From JACVRW01 sp963808545 (lineage in GTDB: Bacteria > Actinomycetota > Thermoleophilia > Solirubrobacterales > Thermoleophilaceae), in NCBI GenBank assembly GCA_963808545.1, contig CAWEGB010000006.1, positions 62,001-126,000 of the forward strand: a stretch of 64,000 nt of DNA. The letters are read 5' to 3'. The translations under genes were made by a program, and so were the position numbers. Under the pieces are notes generated by a model. That model worked only from the letters and a program-made list of their open reading frames with translations, was not told the origin of the DNA and ran no database searches. Within the stretch, counting starts at the first letter, position 1. Each line of letters starts with the position of its first letter. This document shows, in pieces, positions 53,156-61,051 of this stretch.

Positions 53156-53231
53156 CAGGCGATTTCGATTCTATTTGAGTTACGGCCCGGCCCCCCGGCA
53201 GGCCTAGCGCCAAGCGGCCAAGACGGGGGTG

Positions 53232-53895
53232 GGGCTGCGGAGAGGGAGCCGTCCTGAGTCATCGCAGCGCCGGTGTGCTGTGGGGCGTCTGGCCCGAAGC
53301 GCGGCCTGGATCGAGGTCACCTCGAGCAGCGACCATGGGCGCCGGCTGCCGGGCGTACTGCTGCACCGCCAATCTCCGCCGGCCGAGGAGCGCAGGGTCA
53401 AGCACGGCATCCCGGTGACCACGCCCGGGGAGCCATGGACGAGGCCGACTATCTGCGGTTGGACTGCGCGGGATTCGGGGCCATCCCCGGACGTCTGGGA
53501 TCGGGAAGAGTCACACTGTGCTAGCCCTCCACCGCCCCGGGCCGAGCCGCACTCGCTCATGGCTTGAGGAGCGTTTCCTGGCGCTCTGTCGCCGACACGG
53601 GCTGCCCGACCCCGAGGTGAACGTCCACGTGGAGGGCCATCTCGTGGACTTCGTCTGGCGTAGGCAGCGCCTCGGCGTGGAGACCGATGGGCACGCCTCG
53701 CACCGCACCCGCCGAGCGTTCGAGAAGGACCCGGTGCGCGACGCCGACCTGGTCGAGGCCGGCTACCGGCCGATTCGCATTACGGCGCGCCGGCTGAGCC
53801 GGGAGCCCGACGTGGTCGCCGCCCTGGTGAGCCGCCTGCTATCGCCTAAGCCGGCACGGCGCCGCGCAGGGCCCGGCGCACCGCGTCGATCGTGA
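53232..53895 (+). pseudogene. Decayed AbiEi-antitoxin-like/DUF559 endonuclease-fold gene
   Basis: Fragments in different frames follow the order of an AbiEi-like wHTH protein with C-terminal DUF559: LSHRSAGVLWGVW (~53250-53290), IEVTSSSDHGRRLPGVLLHR and GIPVTTPG (~53310-53435), then an open DUF559 part from 53518 (SWLEERFLALCRRHGLPDPEV, VDFVWRRQRLGVETDG, ITARRLSREP). No start or complete N-terminus remains. It overlaps the last codons of the convergent M50 gene. The DUF559 part (53518-53895) could still be made alone. Confidence 0.7.
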
Positions 53896-55006
53896 CGATC
53901 CCGCGCAGCACGCCCGAATCGTCCACCGCCATCACCGCGCCGAGTCGGGAGAGGCCGTCTTGGCCGAGCAGGGCCTCGAGCGGATCCTCCAAGCGGGCGC
54001 GCAGGCCGCTGTCGCCGTCGTCGCGAGCCATGACCGAGGCCACGGTGCTCACCGCGCGCTCGCTGTCGGGCACGCTGTTCACCGCCTCGCGCGAGACCAC
54101 CCCCACCAAGCGGCCGGTGGCGTCCACCACCGGGAACCAGGGCCAGCCGTAGCGCAGGAAGAACTCCGTGTCCGCCTCGGCCAGCGTGCGATCGCCGGGA
54201 ATGGCCACGGGCTCGGTGTCCATCACGTCGGCCACGCGGATGTCCCCGATCTTGTCCGAGAAGCGCGCCTGGGCGACGGCCGAGGACGCAGCCTGGGCGA
54301 GGAAGAAGCCGATGAAGATGAACCACAGCCCGGTGATCACGTCGTATCCGGTGATCAGGGCCACCAGGCCGCCGGCGATCATCAGGTAGCCGAAGCCGCG
54401 GCCCAGCATACCCGCGAAGCGCGTGGCCTTGTTGCGGTCGCCGGTGACCTTCCAGGCGATCGCGCGGGCAATGCGCCCGCCGTCGAGCGGGAAGCCCGGG
54501 ATCAGGTTGAAGACGAGCACGATGACGTTGACCGTGGCCAGGTAGCCGAGCACCGCGGTACTGGCCCCGACCACGTCGTTGCCGAACTGGGAGCTCTCGA
54601 GCACGTCGTCGGGGCTCGATATGACCGCGCCGATAGCGAAGCACAGCCCGGCGAAGAGCAGCGTCACCAGCGGTCCCGCCGCGGCCACCCGGAACTCCAC
54701 GCCGGGCGAGTCGGTGTCGCGTCCGAGCCGCGCCACCCCGCCGAACATCCACAGGTCGATGCCCTCGATGGGAATGCCGTTACGGATGGCCACCACCGCA
54801 TGCCCGAGCTCGTGCAGCAGGATCGAGAGGAAGAACAGGAGCGCGCTGATGGTGGCCAGGACGAAGGCGTTCGAGCCCGGCGCCACGTCCTCGTAGTACT
54901 CCGAGAGCGTGAAGATGATCAGGAACAGGACGATGAACCAGCTCACGTCCACGCCGATCCGGATCCCGAATATGCGTCCCAGTTGGATGGAGCTGCCGCC
55001 GAACAT
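53846..55006 (-). CDS. Site-2 protease family M50 metalloprotease with CBS pair
   Basis: A 386-aa membrane protein. LLHELGHAVVAI contains HExxH; VFNLIPGFPLDGGR has the third metal ligand (LDG) motif. Six or so hydrophobic segments lie in residues ~15-240; two CBS domains occupy ~250-386 (VADVMDTEPVAIPGDRTL and a second MARDDGD...). CBS units often sense adenylates. Works by cleaving substrates within the membrane; substrate unknown. ATG 55006 is chosen over GTG 55009. Confidence 0.9.
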   Translation of the reverse strand: MFGGSSIQLGRIFGIRIGVDVSWFIVLFLIIFTLSEYYEDVAPGSNAFVLATISALLFFLSILLHELGHAVVAIRNGIPIEGIDLWMFGGVARLGRDTDSPGVEFRVAAAGPLVTLLFAGLCFAIGAVISSPDDVLESSQFGNDVVGASTAVLGYLATVNVIVLVFNLIPGFPLDGGRIARAIAWKVTGDRNKATRFAGMLGRGFGYLMIAGGLVALITGYDVITGLWFIFIGFFLAQAASSAVAQARFSDKIGDIRVADVMDTEPVAIPGDRTLAEADTEFFLRYGWPWFPVVDATGRLVGVVSREAVNSVPDSERAVSTVASVMARDDGDSGLRARLEDPLEALLGQDGLSRLGAVMAVDDSGVLRGIVTIDAVRRALRGAVPA

Positions 55007-55100
55007 CACCGAGGAATGGTGGCAGGCACGCGAGCGGCCCGGCGCCGCGCCGCCATAATCACCGCCTTCCTCACCGAACTAGAGATCTGAAAGGACTGTC

Positions 55101-56180
55101 TTGACTCATCGAGTCACCTTCATCCCGGGCGACGGCACCGGGCCTGAGCTGGCAGAGGCCACGCGCCGCGTGCTCGAAGCCACCGGCGTCGAGTTCGACT
55201 GGGATTTCCAGGACGCGGGCGTTGACGTGTACGAGTCCGAGGGCAACCCGCTGCCTCAGCGCACGCTCGACTCGATCCGTGATCGGGGAGTGGCGATCAA
55301 GGGCCCCACCACCACGCCCGTGGGCTCCGGCTTCCGCTCGATCAACGTCGCCCTGCGCAAGGAGTTCGACCTCTACGCCTGCATCCGGCCCTGCAAGGCC
55401 TACGAGGGCGTGCGCACGCGCTTCCCCGACACCGACATCGTGATAGTCCGCGAGAACACCGAGGACCTGTACGCCGGCATCGAGTTCGAGAAGGGCTCGG
55501 CCGAGGCGGAGAAGCTGCGCGGCTTCCTCGCCGACGAGCTGGACTCGCCGCTGCGAGACGACGTCGGGATCTCGATCAAGCCCATATCGGTGTTCGGCTC
55601 GGACCGGATCGTCGAATCGGCCTTCGCCTACGCCGAGGAGAACGGGCGCAAGAAGGTCACGGCCGCCCACAAGGCCAACATCATGAAGTTCTCGGACGGC
55701 CTCTTCCTCGAGGTGGCACGCCAGGTGGCGGCGCGGCATCCCGAGATCGAGTTCGAGGACCGCATCATCGACAACCTCTGCAACCAGCTCGTCTCGAGGC
55801 CCGAGGAGTACGACGTGGTCGTGCTGCCCAACCTCTACGGCGACATCGTTTCCGACCTGGGCGCGGGGTTGATCGGCGGGCTGGGCCTCGCCCCGGGGGC
55901 CAACATCGGCACCGAAGGGGCGATCTTCGAGGCCACCCACGGCTCGGCCCCGAAGTACAAGGGCCAGAACAAGGTGAACCCCACCGCGCTGCTCCTCTCG
56001 GGCATGCTCATGCTCCGTCACCTGAACGAGACCGAGGCCGCCGACCGCATGGAGCGGGGCATCGCCGAGGTGATCCGCAAGGGCGACAAGGTCACCTACG
56101 ACCTCAAGCCCACGCGTGACGATCCCTCCGCAGTGGGTACGAGCGAATTTGCCGACGCTGTCATAGAGGAGATGTCATGA
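55101..56180 (+). CDS. icd: Isocitrate dehydrogenase (NAD-type)
   Basis: A 359-aa decarboxylating dehydrogenase. FIPGDGTGPELAEATRR at the start, KGPTTTPVGSGFRSINVALRKEFDLYACIRPCK (substrate Ser/Arg), IVRENTEDLYAGIE, VTAAHKANIMK (catalytic Lys), NLYGDIVSDLGAGLIGGLG, and THGSAPKYKGQNKVNP (cofactor loop). The TTG at 55101 follows AAAGGA. The stop overlaps mdh. It produces 2-oxoglutarate in the TCA cycle. Confidence 0.94.
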   Translation: MTHRVTFIPGDGTGPELAEATRRVLEATGVEFDWDFQDAGVDVYESEGNPLPQRTLDSIRDRGVAIKGPTTTPVGSGFRSINVALRKEFDLYACIRPCKAYEGVRTRFPDTDIVIVRENTEDLYAGIEFEKGSAEAEKLRGFLADELDSPLRDDVGISIKPISVFGSDRIVESAFAYAEENGRKKVTAAHKANIMKFSDGLFLEVARQVAARHPEIEFEDRIIDNLCNQLVSRPEEYDVVVLPNLYGDIVSDLGAGLIGGLGLAPGANIGTEGAIFEATHGSAPKYKGQNKVNPTALLLSGMLMLRHLNETEAADRMERGIAEVIRKGDKVTYDLKPTRDDPSAVGTSEFADAVIEEMS

Positions 56181-57142
56181 AGGTCACCGTTACCGGCGCC
56201 GCGGGCCAGATCGGCTATGCGCTGCTGTTCAGGATCGCCTCCGGCCAGATGCTGGGGCCCGACGAGAAGATCGAGCTGCGACTGCTGGAGATACCCGATG
56301 CGGTGACGGCCGCCGAGGGCACCGCGCTCGAGCTCCAGGACTGCGCGTTCCCGCTGCTCGTCTCCACCGACATCTACGACGACCCCGTAAAGGCGTTCGA
56401 CGGAGTGGACGTGGCTCTCCTCGTGGGCGCACGGCCACGGTCCAAGGGGATGGAGCGCGCGGATCTGCTCGAGGCCAACGGGCAGATCTTCAAGCCCCAG
56501 GGCGAGGCGCTCAACGCCGGCGCCGCCGACGGCGTGAAGATCCTCGTGGTGGGCAACCCCGCCAACACCAACGCCCTGATCGCGAAGGCGAATGCGCCGG
56601 ACATCCCGGGAGAGCGGTTCACCGCCATGACCCGCCTGGACGAAAACCGCGCGGTGGCCCAGCTGGCGGGCAAGCTCGGGGTCGGCGTCGACGCGGTGGA
56701 GGACCTCGTGGTGTGGGGCAACCACTCACCGACGATGTTCCCCGACCTGTTCAACGCCAGGGTGAAGGGCCGGCCCGCCGTCGAGCAGGTCGACATGGAC
56801 TGGTACGAGAACGAGTACATCCCGCGCGTGGGCAAGCGCGGCGCGGAGATCATCGAGGCCCGCGGAGCGTCGTCGGCCGCGAGCGCCGCCAACGCGGCGG
56901 TCGACCACATGCACGACTGGGTGCTCGGAGCGGAAGGGCTGCGCTCGATGGCCGTCCCCTCCGATGGCTCCTACGGAGTGCAGGAGGGGGTCATCTCGAG
57001 CTTCCCGGTGCGGGTTAAGGACGGGGTCTATTCAATCGAGCAGGGCCTCGAGGTCGGCGACTTCGCCCGGGCCAAGATCGACGCCACCGTCAAGGAGCTA
57101 GACGACGAGCGCAAGGCCGTCAGCGAGCTCGGTTTGATCTAG
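56177..57142 (+). CDS. mdh: Malate dehydrogenase
   Basis: A 321-aa NAD enzyme. VTVTGAAGQIGYALLFRIASG binds NAD; ALLVGARPRSKGMERADLL has the substrate Arg loop; VVGNPANTNALIA, TRLDENRAVAQLA and WGNHSPTMFPD (catalytic His) match the cytosolic-type group. ATG overlaps the icd stop. It oxidises malate; the pair lies near sdhABE so the window holds three TCA steps. Confidence 0.95.
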   Translation: MKVTVTGAAGQIGYALLFRIASGQMLGPDEKIELRLLEIPDAVTAAEGTALELQDCAFPLLVSTDIYDDPVKAFDGVDVALLVGARPRSKGMERADLLEANGQIFKPQGEALNAGAADGVKILVVGNPANTNALIAKANAPDIPGERFTAMTRLDENRAVAQLAGKLGVGVDAVEDLVVWGNHSPTMFPDLFNARVKGRPAVEQVDMDWYENEYIPRVGKRGAEIIEARGASSAASAANAAVDHMHDWVLGAEGLRSMAVPSDGSYGVQEGVISSFPVRVKDGVYSIEQGLEVGDFARAKIDATVKELDDERKAVSELGLI

Positions 57143-57156
57143 GCGCTCGGCTCGAT

Positions 57157-57534
57157 CTAGGCGGGGTGCCAGCCCTTGTCACGCTTGACCACCTGGCCCT
57201 CTGACTCGAGGGTGGGCATCACGCGGTAGAGGTAGTTGGCCTTGATGCCCATGGCGTCGGCCATCTCGGCGATGGTGATCCCGGGGCGGGTTCGCACGAG
57301 CTCCAGCGCCTGCTTCGCCCGGTTGCCGCTGCCGCGAGGCCTGCCGCGGCCCCGACGGCGCGACGCGCCGCTGCTGGCGCTCGCTCCGCGCCGGCGTCCC
57401 TGGCGAGGGCTGCCGTCTACCCCCGACAGTGCCTGCTGCGCCTTTTCCAGCCTGTGGAACTCCTCCACGAGCGGGCGCAGTTCGCGCATCCGGGCGTCTA
57501 TCTCTTTGAGCTTCTCATCCAGAAAGTCGGCCAT
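57157..57534 (-). CDS. Small DNA-binding protein: coiled coil, AT-hook-like linker, winged helix
   Basis: A 125-aa protein. Residues 1-40 form a coiled coil (EKLKEIDARMRELRPLVEEF). The linker has GRGRPRGSG, an AT-hook-like core, and the C-terminal ~50 residues a helix-turn-helix (PGITIAEMADAMGIKANYLYRVMPTLESEG). It resembles Lsr2-like nucleoid proteins only in layout. ATG at 57534 follows TACAGT by 9 nt. Function inferred as a nucleoid or regulatory DNA binder. Confidence 0.78.
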   Translation of the reverse strand: MADFLDEKLKEIDARMRELRPLVEEFHRLEKAQQALSGVDGSPRQGRRRGASASSGASRRRGRGRPRGSGNRAKQALELVRTRPGITIAEMADAMGIKANYLYRVMPTLESEGQVVKRDKGWHPA

Positions 57535-57553
57535 AGGGCCGTAACTGTAACCG

Positions 57554-57988
57554 TTATTCGACGATTGACTTGAGCCGGCGCAAGGAACCTTCCAGCTCCT
57601 TTTCCGTAACCCGGGCCACCGCTCGTCCGGCCATCTTGCCCAGTGGGCCGCCGGGAAGGTCATATTCGTTCACATAGGAAAAGCGTGTGCCCTTGCCGTT
57701 CGGGCTGAACTCATATTCCACCCGCGCTCGTGAGGCCACCGGTCCGCGACCCTCCCACACCACTCGGCGCAGCGGATCCACCTCCACGACGGTCCAGTGA
57801 ACCTTGAAGCCGCGTCCCGCGAGCTTGAGTGACTGTGTCAACTTCGAGCCCTCCTCGAGCTGCCCGCGCGGTGCGCCGTTGAGCCGCTGGTGAATGGTCA
57901 CCCAGTCCTTGAGGCGGCGGGGGTCCATCACCACCTCGTAGACGCTCTCGGGCTCGGCCCCGATCTCGATCGTCCGCTCCACCCTCAT
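57554..57988 (-). CDS. SRPBCC family protein
   Basis: A 144-aa Bet v1-fold protein: VERTIEIGAEPESVYEVVMDPRR, KLTQSLKLAGRGFKVHWTV, and a last helix LGKMAGRAVARVTEKELE. Similar to coenzyme Q-binding/polyketide cyclase-like members; ligand unknown. ATG at 57988 overlaps the TGA of the upstream NAD(P)-binding gene by 1-4 bases; the ORF to 58018 is longer without support. Confidence 0.85.
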   Translation of the reverse strand: MRVERTIEIGAEPESVYEVVMDPRRLKDWVTIHQRLNGAPRGQLEEGSKLTQSLKLAGRGFKVHWTVVEVDPLRRVVWEGRGPVASRARVEYEFSPNGKGTRFSYVNEYDLPGGPLGKMAGRAVARVTEKELEGSLRRLKSIVE

Positions 57989-58899
57989 CGCGCGGCCAGC
58001 ACCTCCTTGCTCTCCCATTCGCGGAGCGCGTGCTCCACCGCGCGGTCGAAGCGCCGGGTCCGCAGCCCGTACAGCCCGGCGGCCTCGTGGGCGTCGCGCG
58101 GCAGGATGTCCGTCTCGAGGCTCTCCATCAAAGGTCGTACGAGCTCGAGCGGCTGTCCGGTCACCGCCGCCACCACCGCGCTCGCCGGCGGGGTGAGGGA
58201 GACACCCAGCCCGAGCGGCATGCGTCCCACGCCCATGAGCTCAGCGATGCGCTCGACCATCTCGGCGTAGCTCAGCACGTCCGGGCCGCATACATCCAGG
58301 GATCGCCCCGCCGCGGCCGGGATGAGGGGCGTGCGGGCGAGGTACTCGATCACGTCGCGCTCGTCGATCGGCTGCGTGCGGTTGGCGCGCCAGCCCGGCA
58401 GCGGCAGGATGCGAAGGCGCTCGACCAACCGCACCAGCAGCCGGAACGAGGACGAGCCGGCGCCGATCACGATGGAAGCGCGCAGGGCGGTGGAGCCGGG
58501 CACCGCGGCGAGCAGGATCTCCTCCACCTCGATCCGTGAGCCCAGATGGGTGGAGACCGGGCCGGTGGGGGCGATGCCGCCCAGGTACACGATCCGCTCC
58601 ACCCCGGCCTCGGCGGCCGCCGCCCCGAAGGACTCGGCGTACCTGCGGTCGCGGCCGGCGAAGTCCCGGTCGCCCGAAGGCTCCATCGAATGGACCAGGT
58701 AATAGGCGGTCGCGCATCCGGCCAGGGCCTCCTCGAGGCCGGCGCCGGTGCTCAGGTCGCCCCTGACGGGCTCGAGCCCCTCCATCGCCTCGAGGCGCTC
58801 GGGCCGGCGCGCCAGCGCGCGCACCGGGCGACCCTCGCTCGTCAACCGGCGAGCCAGGCGGCTGCCCACGTATCCGGTGGCTCCGGCGATCAGCTCCAC
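57985..58899 (-). CDS. NAD(P)-binding SDR-a5-like epimerase/ubiquinone-associated protein
   Basis: A 304-aa Rossmann protein. LIAGATGYVGSRLARRLTSEG, LVHSMEPSGDRDFAGRDRRYAESFG and RIVYLGGIAP are typical of the atypical SDR group with NmrA/UbiE-like members. GTG at 58899 lies 6 nt after TACTCT, suggesting a leaderless transcript. Coupled to the SRPBCC gene, a combination that could act on a hydrophobic substrate. Confidence 0.87.
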   Translation of the reverse strand: MELIAGATGYVGSRLARRLTSEGRPVRALARRPERLEAMEGLEPVRGDLSTGAGLEEALAGCATAYYLVHSMEPSGDRDFAGRDRRYAESFGAAAAEAGVERIVYLGGIAPTGPVSTHLGSRIEVEEILLAAVPGSTALRASIVIGAGSSSFRLLVRLVERLRILPLPGWRANRTQPIDERDVIEYLARTPLIPAAAGRSLDVCGPDVLSYAEMVERIAELMGVGRMPLGLGVSLTPPASAVVAAVTGQPLELVRPLMESLETDILPRDAHEAAGLYGLRTRRFDRAVEHALREWESKEVLAAR

Positions 58900-59020
58900 G
58901 CGCCGAGAGTACCCGCCGATCTTCGCCCCCCTGAAAAAGGCGCTCCGAGCGGGCCTTCTCGGACCCACCCTGCAAAGTGCGGCAAACGGTTACTGGAATA
59001 CCGGCGGCTCGTCGTGCACG

Positions 59021-59224
59021 ATGCTGCCGGTGCCGAAGGGAAAGCCCGCCCGCTGCGAGGACTGCTATTTCCGCCAGAACAAGCTCTGCGCGTTGAACCT
59101 GGGCAAGCCGTGCACCACGTTCCGGCCGGCCGAGCGCGATCTGGCGCCGGAACGCCAGCTGGCCTTCGTCTTTCGCACCGAGCGGACCACCGCGGCCTAC
59201 GCATTTCCCCAGCCGAACCGCTGA
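59021..59224 (+). CDS. Small four-cysteine protein
   Basis: A 67-aa protein with ARCEDCYFRQNKLCALNLGKPC then TTFRPAERD: a C-x2-C and two later Cys could bind zinc or a cluster (pattern shortened: CEDC, LCAL, PCTTF). Such small Cys proteins recur in actinobacteria. The frame is open further upstream to 58748, but that is antisense to the neighbouring gene. No clear ribosome site. Function unknown. Confidence 0.6.
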   Translation: MLPVPKGKPARCEDCYFRQNKLCALNLGKPCTTFRPAERDLAPERQLAFVFRTERTTAAYAFPQPNR

Positions 59225-59278
59225 CCGGCGAGCGCGCGGCGCGCGCGAGCCTTCGTTCTCTGCCATAGAGTCGCCGCG

Positions 59279-60070
59279 ATGCGGCTCACCGTTCTGGGTA
59301 AGTCGCCCGCCTGGCAGGACGCCGGCGGGGCCTGCTCTGGGTATCTGCTCGAGGAGGGCGACACCGCGGTTCTCGTCGACTGCGGCAACGGCGTGTTCGC
59401 CAAGCTGCGCCAGCACATCGATTACGTCGACGTCGATGCCGTGGTGCTCTCGCACCTGCACGCCGACCACTTCCTCGATCTCGTTCCCTACTCCTACGCG
59501 CTCACCTATGCACCGCGCCAGCAGCCCGTGCCGGTGGACCGCTGGCCGGGGACCGACAATCCGGCGCGGCCCGACCTCCACGTGCCGCCGGGGGGCCGCG
59601 CCGCCTTTCGCCGCCTGGCCGGGACCTGGGGGCCGGAGGAGCTGATCGAGAACGCCTTCGCGCTGAGCGAGTACGACCCGGCCGACAGCCTCGAGATCGG
59701 CCCGCTGACCGTGAGCTTCCGGCCCGTTCCCCACTTCACCGAGACGTTCGCCATGAGCTTCTCGGCGGGTGGCGCGGGACGGATCGTCTACGGCGCGGAC
59801 ACCTGTCCGACCGATGCCCTGAACGAGTTCGCCCGCGGCGCCGATCTGCTGCTGGCGGAGGCCACACTCCCGCGGCCGGAGCGCACCGGCACGCGCGGCC
59901 ACCTGACGCCGGCAGAGGCCGGGGAGCTCGCCCGTGCGGCCGGTGTCCGGCGCGTGGTGCTCGTGCACATCTCGGACGAGCTCGACTGGGAGTGGGCCGT
60001 CGCCGAGGCTGCCGAGGCGTTCGGCGGACCGGTGGAGGTGGCCCGCGAGGGGGCCGTCTACGAGGTCTAA
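59279..60070 (+). CDS. MBL-fold metallo-hydrolase
   Basis: A 263-aa protein. VVLSHLHADHFLDLVPY is the HxHxDH zinc motif; PVPHFTETFAMSF and VYGADTCPT supply further ligands; HLTPAEAGELARAAGV is RNase Z-like. It may be a phosphodiesterase or RNase-like hydrolase; substrate unknown. ATG at 59279 lies 7 nt after TAGAGT, a leaderless candidate. Confidence 0.88.
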   Translation: MRLTVLGKSPAWQDAGGACSGYLLEEGDTAVLVDCGNGVFAKLRQHIDYVDVDAVVLSHLHADHFLDLVPYSYALTYAPRQQPVPVDRWPGTDNPARPDLHVPPGGRAAFRRLAGTWGPEELIENAFALSEYDPADSLEIGPLTVSFRPVPHFTETFAMSFSAGGAGRIVYGADTCPTDALNEFARGADLLLAEATLPRPERTGTRGHLTPAEAGELARAAGVRRVVLVHISDELDWEWAVAEAAEAFGGPVEVAREGAVYEV

Positions 60071-60122
60071 GCGGGCGCATCGGCCGCGTTTAGCGCGGCG
60101 CCCACACGGAAAGGCGAGACCA

Positions 60123-61032
60123 ATGAGACGACTTCTTGTTCTCCTCGGAACGGTCTTCGCCGTGGCCCTGGTGGTCGCCGCCGTGGCGGTGGCGGGCAGA
60201 GGGCCCGATCGGATCGAGCTGCCCGACGGGTATCAACCCGAGGGAATAGCCGCCGGCAAGGGCAGGAGCGTCTACGTGGGCTCGATCCCGACCGGCCGGG
60301 TGCTCGAGATCGACACCAAGACCGGAGCCTCGGAGGAGGCCGTACCCGCACGCGAGGGGCGAGCGGCGATCGGACTCAAGTACGACGGGTCCAAGAAGCG
60401 GCTGTTCGTCGCGGGCGGCGAGACCGGCAAGGCGTTCGTATACGACGCCCGCGACGGTGACGATCTGGCCGAGTACCAGCTCACGCCGGCCGGATTGCCG
60501 GCGTTCGTCAACGACGTGGTCCTCACCCGGCGGACCGCGTACTTCACCGACTCGAACCAGCCGGTGATCTACGCCGTCCGGCGCGACCTGTCCGGCGTCC
60601 GGCCGATTCGGCTCGCCGGCTTTCCGCTGGCCGACGGCAGTCAATCTGAACGGCATAGAGGCGACCCGCAACGGTCGCGCGCTGCTCGCGGTCCAGACCT
60701 CCACCGGCACGCTGTGGCGAATCAACCCGAGGACCGGCTCTTACGCAGAGGTCGACCTGGGCGGTGAGGCGCTCACCAACGGCGACGGGCTGCTGCTGGT
60801 CCGCCGGCACACGCTGCTCGTGGTCCAGAACCGGCTCAACCGGATCGCGGTGGTCAGGCTCGATCGCGACCTCGACTCCGGGCGCATCGTCCGCACGATC
60901 ACGAATCCCGACTTCGACGTCCCGACGACGGTGGCGCGACAGCGCGGGAGCCTCTATCTCCCCAACGCGCGCTTCACCACGCCGCCGACGCCGGCGACCG
61001 AGTACTGGATCACGCGTGTAGGCAAGCACTGA
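60123..61032 (+). CDS. Secreted beta-propeller protein (SMP-30/YncE-like), frameshifted near 60640
   Basis: About 300 aa when joined. AAAGG precedes ATG 60123; residues 1-25 are a signal peptide (RRLLVLLGTVFAVALVVAAV). First frame: YQPEGIAAGKGRSVYVGSI, TGKAFVYDARDGD, PAFVNDVVLTRRTAYFTDS. At ~60640 one extra base shifts to VNLNGIEATRNGRALLAVQTS, GTLWRINPRTG and IVRTITNPDFDVPTTVAR, ending at 61032. Repeats of ~45 residues fit a six-bladed propeller. Unrepaired, it would end at 60767. Confidence 0.8.
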
Positions 61033-61051
61033 GCGCCGTAAGGTCCGGGGC

